Under the pieces are notes generated by a model. It saw nothing but the letters and a program-made list of their open reading frames with translations, did no database searches and was not told the origin of the DNA. Source: Photobacterium angustum (lineage in GTDB: Bacteria > Pseudomonadota > Gammaproteobacteria > Enterobacterales > Vibrionaceae). Taken from it: a DNA stretch of 64,000 nt. The stretch spans positions 182,355-246,354 of the forward strand of contig NZ_MSCJ01000002.1 in NCBI RefSeq assembly GCF_002954615.1, written 5' to 3'. The position numbers and the translations under genes are program-made. Positions 27,097 to 36,625 of this stretch are shown here, piece after piece. Within the stretch, counting starts at the first letter, position 1. The number at the start of each line of letters is the position of its first letter.

Positions 27097-27541
27097 TTTT
27101 ATTCGCCGTATCGACCCTTTTTTCTCACGGCTAACCACCCCTTTTATCCCGCTTGTGTTGCTCTTTACTCGCCTCTGGGTTGCATGGGTATTTTTTCAAT
27201 CTGGCATGATCAAATACTCAAGTTGGGACAGTACCTTATACCTTTTTGAATACGAGTATCATGTACCTTTATTACCATGGCACTGGGCGGCATATATTGG
27301 TACTGCGGTTGAAGTGTTTATCCCTATTTTTCTCACTCTGGGGCTATTTACTCGTCCGATGGCATTCGTACTTTTTGGGTTTAACATCATGGCAGTCGTT
27401 TCCTATCCAGCACTTTGGGAAAAAGGATTTTATGATCACCAACTGTGGGGAATGATGCTACTCACTAATGTGATATGGGGGGCGGGAAGTCTCTCTTTTG
27501 ATCACTTCTTTAATCGTAGACACCTTCATCATTCTTACTGA
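27089..27541 (+). CDS. DoxX-family membrane protein of the bufferin operon
   Basis: A 150-residue inner-membrane protein with four helices (about 18-40, 55-75, 81-102, 118-137). It has DoxX signatures RLWVAWVFFQSGMIKYSSW and GLFTRPMAFVLFGFN. DoxX proteins are frequent last genes of bufferin operons; they may supply redox or membrane functions but the role is unknown. GTGGAGG lies 6 bases before the ATG, and the gene overlaps bufC1 by 8 bases. The C-terminus is His-rich (RRHLHHSY), which might bind metal. A strong terminator follows. Confidence 0.88.
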   Translation: MDSFIRRIDPFFSRLTTPFIPLVLLFTRLWVAWVFFQSGMIKYSSWDSTLYLFEYEYHVPLLPWHWAAYIGTAVEVFIPIFLTLGLFTRPMAFVLFGFNIMAVVSYPALWEKGFYDHQLWGMMLLTNVIWGAGSLSFDHFFNRRHLHHSY

Positions 27542-27574
27542 ATATCGATTAAGGCTTAATATGCTATACACAAT

Positions 27575-27602
27575 AAAAAAGCGACCCATGGTCGCTTTTT
27601 TT
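27575..27602. terminator. bidirectional terminator between the buf operon and yigB
   Basis: AAAAAAGCGACC and GGTCGCTTTTTT form a 12 bp stem around loop CAT, with T runs on both strands. Confidence 0.93.
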
Positions 27603-28329
27603 AATTCTCTAATCCGACAATATCAAGCAGCTGCGCCAATTGCGTAATTTCTACATCGGGTAAGATCAACGCCTTCGATTGCTGCTGAATCAATTTTTGT
27701 TGATCGTTAAACCAACACGCTTGAAAGCCATGCTGTTTCGCGCCTTTTACATCGGTAATAAGATGATCACCAACATGTAAGATTGTCGCAGCTGGTAAAT
27801 TTAGGGTATTAACCGCAAGGTTAAATAAATCTGCCTCAGGTTTTGCTAAACCATCTTTACCCGCTTGAAACACCTCGATAAAATATGGCGCTAAGCCAAT
27901 TTTTTCTGCATCAACATTACCATTGGTGAGCCCGACTAGCGGAAAATGGTCACTTAATTGTTTTAATACTCGATGCGTTTCTGCAGGAACATCGACTTGG
28001 TTGCGAACAGCCAGTACAGTATCTACCCCCTGCTGCGCTAAAATTTCTGCCTCTGATAAACGAAACCCTAGCTGCATTAAACCTATTTTAATGGTTTCAT
28101 ATCGCCACGAACTGACATCATGTTTAAGCATTGGATCTAGCATCGCTAATTGCGATTTAAGCGATGACCAAACGGTTTTATCAATCATGATACGTGACGG
28201 TAAGATCTGCGTTAACCAGTCAAACATTGCTTGTTCAGCACGAACAATCACCGGACGGTTATCGTATAAGGTATCGTCAAGATCAAAGGTTAAGGCAATA
28301 ATTGGCGTTAATTGGCGATAAAAATGCAT
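27601..28329 (-). CDS. yigB: HAD-family phosphatase YigB
   Basis: Cytoplasmic haloacid-dehalogenase phosphatase; E. coli YigB dephosphorylates a riboflavin-pathway intermediate and FMN. Motif I is LTFDLDDTLYDN (nucleophile Asp near residue 16), motif II VGLTNGN, motif III lysine in GKDGLAKPE, and motif IV HVGDHLITDVKGA. The 242-residue length fits. It is the last gene of the lptM-lysA-dapF-xerC series, about 32 bases after xerC. In E. coli uvrD follows directly; here the buf operon lies between. Confidence 0.9.
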   Translation of the reverse strand: MHFYRQLTPIIALTFDLDDTLYDNRPVIVRAEQAMFDWLTQILPSRIMIDKTVWSSLKSQLAMLDPMLKHDVSSWRYETIKIGLMQLGFRLSEAEILAQQGVDTVLAVRNQVDVPAETHRVLKQLSDHFPLVGLTNGNVDAEKIGLAPYFIEVFQAGKDGLAKPEADLFNLAVNTLNLPAATILHVGDHLITDVKGAKQHGFQACWFNDQQKLIQQQSKALILPDVEITQLAQLLDIVGLEN

Positions 28330-28361
28330 AATCTCTCTGTATTAATACGTCGCAGTCAATG

Positions 28362-29267
28362 TTATTTATTACGCTTAGCACGAGGATGTGCTTCATCATA
28401 CACTTTCGCTAAATGCTGAAAATCCAAATGGGTATAGATTTGGGTTGTCGATAAATTCGCGTGACCTAAAAGCTCTTGTACTGCACGTAAATCACCGCTC
28501 GACTCCAACATATGTGTCGCAAAACTATGACGTAGTTTATGGGGGTTAATGTGGCTTGATACCGCCTGTTTTTGTCCCCATTCCGCCATTCTTTTCTGTA
28601 CATTTCGAGTAGAAATACGCGTGCCTAATTTAGACACAAACAGTGCAGGCTCTTCTGCTTGAGCAATATTGTCCCGTAACTTCAGCCATTTCGCTACCCA
28701 TTCACGAGCAAGGCCAGAGAAAGGAACCACCCTTTCTTTATCGCCCTTACCAATTACCCGTAAGTCGCCTTTGCTTAAACTGATATGACGCACATCAATA
28801 CCAACCAACTCGGCTAAACGTAACCCTGCACCGTACATCAGCTCCATCATTGCGCGATCACGAATTGCTAATGGATCATCATCGTTAACATCCAGCAATT
28901 GATTCATTTCATCCACATCCAAATTCTTGGGTAATGGACGTGCTTTTCGTGGCGCCGCAACGCCTTTTGCTGGGTTGGCTTTTAAAACATTTTGATGGAC
29001 TAAAAAATCAAAAAAGCTTCGCAAGGCTGATAAGCGCATCGCAAGGCTACTCGCCTTTAAGCCATCTCGCATCCCTTTACTGGCGATTTGACGTACCCAA
29101 CCGGCATCCACTTGCTGCCAATTATCGACGCTCAATTCGACCAATTGTTCTGCAACACGAGTTAACTGACGCTTATAGTTTTGCTGAGTATGTAAGCTTA
29201 GCTCACGTTCACTACGTAAATATTCATAGAAACGTTCAAGTGGTTGTTCCAAGCTGCGGGGCAACAT
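28362..29267 (-). CDS. xerC: tyrosine recombinase XerC
   Basis: Site-specific recombinase that resolves chromosome dimers at dif with XerD. The N-terminal SAM-like domain (about 10-95) precedes the catalytic domain. The catalytic residues are visible: Arg in [11 protein letters not shown], Lys in [11 protein letters not shown], His/Arg in [10 protein letters not shown], His in LLGHANLS and the nucleophile Tyr in [10 protein letters not shown] start at the ATG at 29267 (MLPRSLEQ), giving 301 residues like E. coli (298); a GTG at 29285 would overlap the upstream gene. Neither start has an ideal ribosome site. Confidence 0.95.
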   Translation of the reverse strand: MLPRSLEQPLERFYEYLRSERELSLHTQQNYKRQLTRVAEQLVELSVDNWQQVDAGWVRQIASKGMRDGLKASSLAMRLSALRSFFDFLVHQNVLKANPAKGVAAPRKARPLPKNLDVDEMNQLLDVNDDDPLAIRDRAMMELMYGAGLRLAELVGIDVRHISLSKGDLRVIGKGDKERVVPFSGLAREWVAKWLKLRDNIAQAEEPALFVSKLGTRISTRNVQKRMAEWGQKQAVSSHINPHKLRHSFATHMLESSGDLRAVQELLGHANLSTTQIYTHLDFQHLAKVYDEAHPRAKRNK

Positions 29268-29268
29268 A

Positions 29269-29973
29269 TTAGTCAATAACCTCACGGGTATATTGCCAAT
29301 GCTCTATCAAGTAACTAATGGTTGTCGCTAACTGCTCAACAAACAAGGTGTCCATTTCTGGTTGAAAGTGTCCACCATCTGCGCTCGCAAAACTCAATAC
29401 ACCATTGGCTGCCGAACGACCTAATGGCAACACAATAAATGATCCTAGCTGTGGCGGATGGGTATATAACAATTCAGCTTCAGGGCGACGTAGACGACCT
29501 AAATACGGACGATCTTGAGTTAAACGAGAACGATAAAAATCGTTAAATTGACGACGTTCGAGGTATAACAACTTGTCTTCGCTATCAAACAAACGAAGAC
29601 AAACGGAAAGATCCAATTGCGCCGCTAAGGCATCAATAATCGTCAGTACCTGATAAATATTATGGCATTGTAATAATTGTACTTGAGCATTAGAGAACAA
29701 TACTGATAACTCACCACTTTTGGTTGCATTGGCGAGTAACGTGGCATGTTGTTGCTCAAGCTCGGCGATCCGTAGTCGTAGTCTCTCTAATTGAATATCA
29801 ACCAAAGAGACGGTACCACGCTCTTGATGAGGGATCCGCACGTCACTCAACCACTCCGATTGACGTGAAAAAAAAGTGGGATTATTGCGCAAGTAAGTTA
29901 CAACTGCTTGCTCATTCAGCACCTCATTCAAGTCATCCCCTGATGAACAAGTTTGCTGAGAATGTGTTGTCAT
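29269..29973 (-). CDS. yigA: DUF484 family protein (YigA)
   Basis: A 234-residue cytoplasmic protein of unknown function, conserved between dapF and xerC in gammaproteobacteria. The N-terminus has the family motif [19 protein letters not shown], then a helical stretch and a GAF-like domain (about 90-225, ending GVLSFAS...[13 protein letters not shown]). Its start overlaps the dapF stop by 4 bases and its stop abuts xerC, so it is co-transcribed with both. Function is not inferred. Confidence 0.88.
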   Translation of the reverse strand: MTTHSQQTCSSGDDLNEVLNEQAVVTYLRNNPTFFSRQSEWLSDVRIPHQERGTVSLVDIQLERLRLRIAELEQQHATLLANATKSGELSVLFSNAQVQLLQCHNIYQVLTIIDALAAQLDLSVCLRLFDSEDKLLYLERRQFNDFYRSRLTQDRPYLGRLRRPEAELLYTHPPQLGSFIVLPLGRSAANGVLSFASADGGHFQPEMDTLFVEQLATTISYLIEHWQYTREVID

Positions 29974-30800
29974 TGAATAAATTGTCCGTCAAAAACGTGA
30001 GCGGCAGGGCCGGTCATAAATAATGGCTTACCTTCACCCGCCCAACGAATATATAAATCACCACCAGGTAGAGAAACTTTTACATTTTCATCCAGCAAAC
30101 CTTGAACTCGCCCAATCGCAACCGCTGCACAGGCACCGCTACCACAAGCTTGCGTTTCACCCGCACCACGCTCATAAACACGCAAACGTACATTATTGCG
30201 ATCGAGTACTTGCATAAAGCCTGCATTAACACGCTCAGGAAAACGTTCATGGGATTCTAATAACGGGCCTAATGTATCGACATCGGCAGTATCAACATCA
30301 TCAACCACCGTTACACAATGCGGATTCCCCATACTTGCCGCGCCACAGAAAAGCGTTTGCTCACCTGCGCGTAAGATATAAGTTTTTTCAGCCTGCTTTG
30401 CTTTCATTGGGATCTTATTTGGTTCAAAGATCGGCACGCCCATATTCACTGTTACCTGATTATCATTTTCAAGTTTCAGCAGCATTTTTCCCGCTTTGGT
30501 ACTCACCGAAATATGGTATTTATTGGTTAACCCTTTCATTGAAACAAAACGGGCAAAACAACGGGCACCGTTACCACATTGTTCGACTTCACTACCATCA
30601 GCATTAAAAATACGGTAATGAAAATCCGTTTCAGGATCATAAGGCGGTTCAACCACTAACAATTGGTCAAAGCCGATACCACGATGTCGATCCGCCAAAC
30701 GGCGGATCGCATCAGGTGAAAAAAATACATTTTGTGTCACGCAGTCAACAACAACAAAGTCATTGCCTAACCCATGCATTTTGGAAAAGTTAATCTGCAT
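29970..30800 (-). CDS. dapF: diaminopimelate epimerase
   Basis: Converts LL- to meso-diaminopimelate for lysine and peptidoglycan. It is a PLP-free two-cysteine racemase: the first catalytic Cys is C75 ([10 protein letters not shown]), the second in [10 protein letters not shown] near residue 219. The opening [13 protein letters not shown] is typical. The 276-residue length is normal. It lies 38 bases after lysA in one operon, so the lysine branch enzymes are made together. Confidence 0.97.
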   Translation of the reverse strand: MQINFSKMHGLGNDFVVVDCVTQNVFFSPDAIRRLADRHRGIGFDQLLVVEPPYDPETDFHYRIFNADGSEVEQCGNGARCFARFVSMKGLTNKYHISVSTKAGKMLLKLENDNQVTVNMGVPIFEPNKIPMKAKQAEKTYILRAGEQTLFCGAASMGNPHCVTVVDDVDTADVDTLGPLLESHERFPERVNAGFMQVLDRNNVRLRVYERGAGETQACGSGACAAVAIGRVQGLLDENVKVSLPGGDLYIRWAGEGKPLFMTGPAAHVFDGQFIQ

Positions 30801-30838
30801 GATGTTCCTTAATTTTTTTCATTTCATCGCAGCCATGA

Positions 30839-32089
30839 TCACTGAATAATCTGTTCTAGTTGCCACAGTTGCGTTAGTGTTTCTCGCTCACGAACAACAT
30901 GAGCCTGTTCACCGTCGACCATAATTTCAGCCGCACGAGCACGGGTATTGTAGTTCGATGCCATCACAAAGCCATAAGCGCCTGCTGAACGAACTGCTAA
31001 TAGATCACCTTGCGCTAAACATAAACTGCGATCTTTACCGATAAAGTCACCGGTTTCACAAATAGGTCCAACTAAATCGTAGACATGTGCTTCACCCTGA
31101 CGCGGGCTAACCGGCACAATGTCTTGCCACGCTGAATATAACGTCGGACGAATTAAATCATTCATTGCCGCATCAACAATGGCGAAGTTTTTATGTTCAG
31201 TATGCTTTAGAAACTCAACTTTTGTCAGTAATACACCCGCATTCGCAGCAATAGCGCGTCCTGGCTCAAAAATCAGCTCTAAATCAGGGTAATTTTCTAA
31301 CCGCGCGAGTAATGCCGAAGCATAATCTGCAGGTTGTGGTGGTTGCTCATCATTGTAAGTCACCCCAAGACCGCCGCCTAAATCAAGGTGCTGAATATGA
31401 ATACCTTCGGCTTTTAACTCATCAACCAACGCCAATAAACGATCGGTGGCATCAATAAATGGAGTAATATCAGTTAGCTGAGAACCGATATGACAATCCA
31501 TACCAACAACCTGTAAATGTGGCAAGCTATGCGCTAGGCGATACACTTCCACCGCGCGATCAAACACAATACCGAACTTATTATCACGTAATCCTGTTGA
31601 GATGTAAGGATGCGTTTTCGCATCAACATCAGGGTTAATACGCAATGAAATAGGCGCTGTAACGCCTAGCTCTTCAGCAACAGCATTGAGACGCTCTAAT
31701 TCAGGTTCAGACTCAACATTGAAGCATTTGATCCCAAGCTCTAGTGCACGCTTCATTTCAGCTGCCGTTTTACCGACACCAGAGAACACCACTTTTGCCG
31801 GATCACCACCAGCGGCAATCACACGCTCTAATTCACCTTGTGACACAATGTCAAAGCCAGAGCCAAGACGAGCAAGGACATTTAGTACCCCAAGGTTAGA
31901 ATTCGCTTTAACGGCATAACAAATTAAATGAGGGTGAGTCGCAACCGCCTCATCAAATGCTCTCCAGTGGCGCTCTAACGTTGCACGTGAATACACATAC
32001 AAAGGTGTACCGTATTGCTCAGCCAATTGTGCTAATGGCACATTTTCAGCCCATAATTGATTATTTTGCTGGTAGTTAAAGTAATCCAA
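30839..32089 (-). CDS. lysA: diaminopimelate decarboxylase
   Basis: PLP enzyme that makes lysine from meso-diaminopimelate. The PLP lysine is K61 (ICYAVKANSN). The glycine-rich phosphate loop LDLGGGLGVTY, FEPGRAI and the dimer-interface cysteine motif PICETGDFIG are present. At 416 residues it matches the long form encoded with dapF. It follows lptM on the minus strand. The usual LysR regulator is not adjacent. Confidence 0.97.
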   Translation of the reverse strand: MDYFNYQQNNQLWAENVPLAQLAEQYGTPLYVYSRATLERHWRAFDEAVATHPHLICYAVKANSNLGVLNVLARLGSGFDIVSQGELERVIAAGGDPAKVVFSGVGKTAAEMKRALELGIKCFNVESEPELERLNAVAEELGVTAPISLRINPDVDAKTHPYISTGLRDNKFGIVFDRAVEVYRLAHSLPHLQVVGMDCHIGSQLTDITPFIDATDRLLALVDELKAEGIHIQHLDLGGGLGVTYNDEQPPQPADYASALLARLENYPDLELIFEPGRAIAANAGVLLTKVEFLKHTEHKNFAIVDAAMNDLIRPTLYSAWQDIVPVSPRQGEAHVYDLVGPICETGDFIGKDRSLCLAQGDLLAVRSAGAYGFVMASNYNTRARAAEIMVDGEQAHVVRERETLTQLWQLEQIIQ

Positions 32090-32152
32090 TGTTTTTCTTC
32101 CCTGTTAAGTAGCTGCTTTCAATGGCGACACTGTTTAAATCAGTGTTTATTT

Positions 32153-32269
32153 TTACTTTGCTTGCTCTTGCTGTGGTGCATCTTTTGGCATGTAGAGAGC
32201 ACCACTCTGTCCACATCCCGCTAATGTTAGGGTACCTAACACAAAAATTGCTAATAAACCTTTACGCAT
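32153..32269 (-). CDS. lptM: LptM (YifL) small outer-membrane lipoprotein
   Basis: A 38-residue lipoprotein, MRKGLLAIFVLGTLTLAGCG then QSGALYMPKDAPQQ. It has a lipobox (LAGC, Cys19) and the conserved short motif GPLY/GALYMP of YifL. In E. coli it helps the LPS translocon LptD/E mature. It is immediately upstream of lysA and divergent from cyaY, the same context as E. coli. It is short enough to be missed by automatic gene finding. Confidence 0.9.
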   Translation of the reverse strand: MRKGLLAIFVLGTLTLAGCGQSGALYMPKDAPQQEQAK

Positions 32270-32347
32270 AATTCAAAGCCAGTGATTATCAAACCAATGC
32301 CCTCTATAATCGCACCAAGAACAGGAAAAGCAATAGGACACAATAAG

Positions 32348-32659
32348 ATGAATGACACTGAATTTCACCAATTAGCTGATTTAGCACTAATGCAAATCGA
32401 AGAAGGTATCGATGAATCCGGTGCTGACATTGAGCCAGAGACAACGGGTAATGTATTAACACTCGAGTTTGCTAACCGCAGTCAGATCGTAATAAACCGC
32501 CAAGAGCCATTACATGAACTCTGGTTAGCTTCAAAGTCAGGCGGTTATCATTTCAAATATAATGGCACGGAATGGCGCTGTACCCGCAGTGATGAAGAGC
32601 TATTTTCACTACTTAAAAAAGAATGCAGCCTTCATGCCGGTGAAGCGGTTGAATGGTAA
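32348..32659 (+). CDS. cyaY: frataxin homologue CyaY
   Basis: Iron-binding modulator of iron-sulfur cluster assembly. The 103-residue protein starts MNDTEFHQLADL and has the acidic first helix (EEGIDESGADIEPE) that binds iron, followed by beta strands LTLEFANRSQIVINRQEP and WLASKSGGYHF. The ATG at 32348 is preferred over a frame 66 bases longer, which reads through the divergent promoter region. It faces lptM and converges on cyaA as in E. coli. Confidence 0.95.
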   Translation: MNDTEFHQLADLALMQIEEGIDESGADIEPETTGNVLTLEFANRSQIVINRQEPLHELWLASKSGGYHFKYNGTEWRCTRSDEELFSLLKKECSLHAGEAVEW

Positions 32660-32690
32660 TTAAGATATTTATTGTCATGAACTACCGATA

Positions 32691-32720
32691 AAAAAAGCCT
32701 TCATTTTCTGAAGGCTTTTT
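32691..32720. terminator. bidirectional terminator between cyaY and cyaA
   Basis: AAAAAAGCCTTC and GAAGGCTTTTT form a stem with A and T runs on either side. Confidence 0.92.
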
Positions 32721-32742
32721 ATTGTCATGTCAAAACACGGTA

Positions 32743-35298
32743 TTAACTGTTGAGCATCCCAGTTGAATTAGGATCGATATCAGGCTTTGGACGCGGCATT
32801 TGACCACTCTTAAATGGCAACACCTGTAATTTACCGTTGTCGCAGTGCACGATATCGTAGAACTGAGGTAAATTAAAGTTGATGAAGTTGGTCGCACTAA
32901 AACGGTCTTGAGCCGAAGTATAAAAACGATTAACCCCATGTACCATCTCATCTTTATTACCACTACATTGACGGTACACTTCCATCTGGTTGGTTTCATC
33001 TAAGATATAGATGTTGTAGCCCTGCTCGCAATCTTCAAAGAAGAACTGGATCAAACCTTCACTCGCATAAGCATCGACAATTTGTGGAGGGTGAGGTTCA
33101 TCCATCTTACCCATCACAACATGAGGCACTTCACTGACTTTATTCGATGAAATGCAACTGTAGAAATCAACTGGGTTTTCTAACCGTTGAACAGAAACAC
33201 CACGACGTTCAAAGAACAAGCCAAAGGTTTCTTCAGCAATGCGGATCGCTTTAAATCGGCGACGCTTTTCTTCTTCAACCGGTTTTAAGCGCATTTCAAT
33301 ACATTCAGCCACTAGCTGATACACCAAATTACGGATCAAACCACGCATGTGCTTGCTATAACAGAATACATCAACCGCTTCAGGTGGGATCGCATCATGG
33401 TGCATCTTCCCAAGCATAGTTTTCAGTGCGTCTAACATGGCGTTATCGCCACTAAAGTTAAGCGTACGCACTTCATTCCACGAGTTGCGATAAATCAAAT
33501 CCACACTGCCAACTAAACATTTCTGTTCTGGGCCGTAACTGAAAATATCGGTAGTTTTAAAATCAAATCGTACCGAGCGGTTTTTCAACTCATTGGTTGG
33601 GTCATTTTCTAAGTTAATGAATAACCCTAACTGACGAATTTCACACGGGCTCGATAACGCTTGTAAACTTGGATTCGGACGGCGAATTGGGAAGGTATTT
33701 CGAATATCACTTACCAATTGATAGAGCTTATCTAAGTCAAAATCTGCATCACGTACCACAGTATGAAGGTGCGTTGATTCTGTTAATAAACCATTAAAAT
33801 AGCTCCAAGCAACTAACTTAGATAAGTAACGGTTATGCTCTAGAGGCGGTTGCCCCATAATTAACAAGGGATCGATGGGCTGTTTATAAAGATACCAACC
33901 AGCAGCATTAGTACGCCCCTCAGGCACCTGAATAAAGGTGATATCTTCTTCATGTAAATCAGGTGAGATCTGTGGATTAAGTAAGGTGACTTTACCGGGA
34001 AGTACCTCAAATGCCGCGTATAACTTACGCGCCAAAATACTGATATCTTCAGGACTGATCGCAGAGGTAATGTTATTACGACGCGCAAAACGGATTAAGT
34101 TACGATAACTTAGCATTAACGCATCTAATAATTCGTTATGTGCCTCTTTAACTTGTGCCACTTTCCAATCACGACGATGATCAAGCTCATTAATCACCGA
34201 GTCTGTCCATTGCCACTGCTCAGTTAAGTGCTTGAGAACACGACGACGCCAAGGTACAGAGCCTGCACTTGGTTCACGAGATAACTTTTCATGGGTTTTT
34301 AAATAGAAGCAACGACGCACTAAATCAAGACGACGATGATCATCAATTCGTTCAAGATAGCGCGTGACCTTTTCCAACATTAAATAGTACGCATCCATAC
34401 AGTATTCACTGCGATCTTCAGCAAAGAAGCGACGCTTACCATCAAGGCTTAAAAGTTGGGTATGCGGGTATTCCCATGAGTAGGCTTCAAGCAAAATGGC
34501 TTTGAGCACTGACTTATACGGTGAATCGATACTTTTATATAACTGCCATAAACTTGAACCGAAATACTCTTCGGCTGGAATACGCGTTAGACCACCAAAG
34601 TCAATCCACTCATCAAGATTAATGTAATCTTCATCAATTAAGTACGCCATATATTGGTCATAGCACTCTTCCATTTCTGGCGGCACCATAAACCACAATA
34701 ATGGCAACCCTGCCAAACAAACGGCAGAGCGATAAAATTCATCTAATAATAATAAATGCTGGCTAGAACCACAGTTCTCACCGGTCATCGCTTCAGAGAA
34801 GTTATGACGGAATCGATTCTCATCAATAAGAAAGAAATTCGCTTCAACCCCTTGCTCCATTGCCCACTGCGACACTAGGCTACACTTGCTATCAAGTGCA
34901 CTACGTTCTTCTGGTGTTAATGAAGTTCGAATACAAACCCAGATATCAAGATCACTGGTCAGGCTTTGTCCCATTGATGAGGTACTTCCCATGGCATACA
35001 AGCCAGTAATTGGGCAGTCATTTATCTCAAGCAATAGGGGGTCGACCGAGAGTTCGGCAGAATGGGCGCAATCGTCAACGAATTGTTGCTGGACATCAGT
35101 CACAACAAATTTCGCGATCCCTTGAGATACCGGTTGGTCAAGATAACCCGGTAAAGCAGGGTGATTGTAATGAAGTAAGACAGGCAACAAGTCAAACACT
35201 TGTACTGATTGAGCATTCATCGCTAACCGTGCTCGTTCGATACGAAGCTCAGTCAATGAATCTAGCCTGCCTTTCAGCGTCTTAATATAATTTTGCAA
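32743..35298 (-). CDS. cyaA: class I adenylate cyclase
   Basis: Makes cAMP, the ligand of CRP. The catalytic N-terminal half has the nucleotidyl-transferase motif MGSTSSMGQSLTSDLDIWV with its metal aspartates, and the regulatory C-terminal half is complete. I start at TTG 35298: it is preceded by GGAAGAG at a good distance and aligns with the E. coli start (MYLYIETLKQRLD here LQNYIKTLKGRLD), which is also UUG. This gives 851 residues. A weak start codon is a known way of keeping cyclase low. It is divergent from hemC, with a CRP site in between. Confidence 0.96.
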   Translation of the reverse strand: MQNYIKTLKGRLDSLTELRIERARLAMNAQSVQVFDLLPVLLHYNHPALPGYLDQPVSQGIAKFVVTDVQQQFVDDCAHSAELSVDPLLLEINDCPITGLYAMGSTSSMGQSLTSDLDIWVCIRTSLTPEERSALDSKCSLVSQWAMEQGVEANFFLIDENRFRHNFSEAMTGENCGSSQHLLLLDEFYRSAVCLAGLPLLWFMVPPEMEECYDQYMAYLIDEDYINLDEWIDFGGLTRIPAEEYFGSSLWQLYKSIDSPYKSVLKAILLEAYSWEYPHTQLLSLDGKRRFFAEDRSEYCMDAYYLMLEKVTRYLERIDDHRRLDLVRRCFYLKTHEKLSREPSAGSVPWRRRVLKHLTEQWQWTDSVINELDHRRDWKVAQVKEAHNELLDALMLSYRNLIRFARRNNITSAISPEDISILARKLYAAFEVLPGKVTLLNPQISPDLHEEDITFIQVPEGRTNAAGWYLYKQPIDPLLIMGQPPLEHNRYLSKLVAWSYFNGLLTESTHLHTVVRDADFDLDKLYQLVSDIRNTFPIRRPNPSLQALSSPCEIRQLGLFINLENDPTNELKNRSVRFDFKTTDIFSYGPEQKCLVGSVDLIYRNSWNEVRTLNFSGDNAMLDALKTMLGKMHHDAIPPEAVDVFCYSKHMRGLIRNLVYQLVAECIEMRLKPVEEEKRRRFKAIRIAEETFGLFFERRGVSVQRLENPVDFYSCISSNKVSEVPHVVMGKMDEPHPPQIVDAYASEGLIQFFFEDCEQGYNIYILDETNQMEVYRQCSGNKDEMVHGVNRFYTSAQDRFSATNFINFNLPQFYDIVHCDNGKLQVLPFKSGQMPRPKPDIDPNSTGMLNS

Positions 35299-35337
35299 AT
35301 TACTCTTCCAAGAGCTAACAGAGTTGAAGCACCCCAA

Positions 35338-35692
35338 ATATCACCCTTAGGATCATTTGAGCTGTGTTAAATATGAGCAAAAACGTGATCAATGTAACAC
35401 TTTTAATACCCTTGGTAAAGATAATGCCAAGTCAGGTAATGCGACAATTCTGTGTGATTCATCCTTAAACTATTACCTCAAATTAGTACAATGATGAATA
35501 ACCGCCAGTTGCCAGCGCAATCATCATTCTATCATTTAAGGTCGATGTGATTAATATCACATTTTTTTAAACTATTAGCAACATGATCATATGCATATAC
35601 TCAAATGATTAAGCAAATTATCATCCAGACGATGCTAATGGTACGATGTGCTTAATAGAAAATAGAATCTTCACCATGGATCCCCAATACTT
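35338..35692. other. cyaA-hemC divergent regulatory region
   Basis: There is no gene here. It contains the perfect CRP site at 35546-35561 and AT-rich promoter-like sequence for both directions. I could not assign exact start sites. Confidence 0.7.
35546..35561. promoter_or_regulatory. CRP site between cyaA and hemC
   Basis: TGTGATTAATATCACA is the ideal TGTGA-N6-TCACA palindrome with flanking A/T. It lies 248 bases upstream of cyaA and 132 bases upstream of hemC. In E. coli CRP-cAMP represses cyaA, so feedback is likely; an effect on hemC is possible. Confidence 0.88.
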
Positions 35693-36625
35693 ATGAGTAA
35701 TCAACTAATCCGTATTGCAACACGTAAAAGCCCACTCGCTATGTGGCAAGCTGAATTCGTAAAAGCAGAGCTAGAACAGGCGCATCCTGGCATTACTGTC
35801 GAGCTTGTTCCTATGATCACAAAAGGCGATATCATTTTAGATACTCCGCTGGCTAAAGTGGGTGGTAAAGGGCTATTCGTAAAAGAGCTTGAAGTCGCTA
35901 TGCTTGAAGGTCGTGCAGATATCGCGGTTCACTCAATGAAAGATGTACCCGTTGAGTTTCCTGAAGGTCTAGGTCTTGTGACTATCTGTGAACGTGAAGA
36001 TCCTCGTGACGCGTTTGTCTCAAATAAATACAACAATATTGATGAGCTACCTCAAGGCGCTATTGTGGGTACTTCTAGCTTACGTCGTCAGTGTCAATTA
36101 CGCGCCCAACGCCCTGATCTTATCGTCAACGATCTACGCGGTAACGTTAATACCCGCTTACGTAAGATGGATGAAGGTCAATACGATGCGATTATTCTTG
36201 CCTGTGCTGGTCTTAAACGTCTAAAAATGGAAGACCGTATTCGTAGCGAGATCCCACCAGAAGTGAGTTTACCGGCAGTAGGTCAAGGCGCCGTGGGTAT
36301 TGAGTGTCGTCTCGATGACACACGAGTTCGTCAGTTATTAGAAGCGCTAAGCGATCAAGCGACAACAACACGCGTATTGTGTGAGCGCGCAATGAATAAC
36401 TACTTACAAGGTGGCTGTCAGGTGCCAATTGGTAGTTACGCAGAACTTGAAGGTGACCAAATCTGGCTACGCGCATTAGTTGGCGAGCCTGATGGCAGTA
36501 AGATTGTACGCGCTGAAATTCGCGGACCAATCGAGCAAGCAGAGCAATTGGGAGAAACTCTCGCAGAGCAACTGCTTAACGATGGTGCTCGCGATATTTT
36601 AGACCGTTTATACGGTAACGCGTAA
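35693..36625 (+). CDS. hemC: hydroxymethylbilane synthase (porphobilinogen deaminase)
   Basis: Joins four porphobilinogens to hydroxymethylbilane. The opening [40 protein letters not shown] (catalytic Asp region) and [11 protein letters not shown] are typical. The dipyrromethane cofactor cysteine is in [14 protein letters not shown] near residue 243. At 310 residues it is complete. It is the first gene of hemCDXY; the hemD ATG overlaps its stop. Confidence 0.98.
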   Translation: MSNQLIRIATRKSPLAMWQAEFVKAELEQAHPGITVELVPMITKGDIILDTPLAKVGGKGLFVKELEVAMLEGRADIAVHSMKDVPVEFPEGLGLVTICEREDPRDAFVSNKYNNIDELPQGAIVGTSSLRRQCQLRAQRPDLIVNDLRGNVNTRLRKMDEGQYDAIILACAGLKRLKMEDRIRSEIPPEVSLPAVGQGAVGIECRLDDTRVRQLLEALSDQATTTRVLCERAMNNYLQGGCQVPIGSYAELEGDQIWLRALVGEPDGSKIVRAEIRGPIEQAEQLGETLAEQLLNDGARDILDRLYGNA

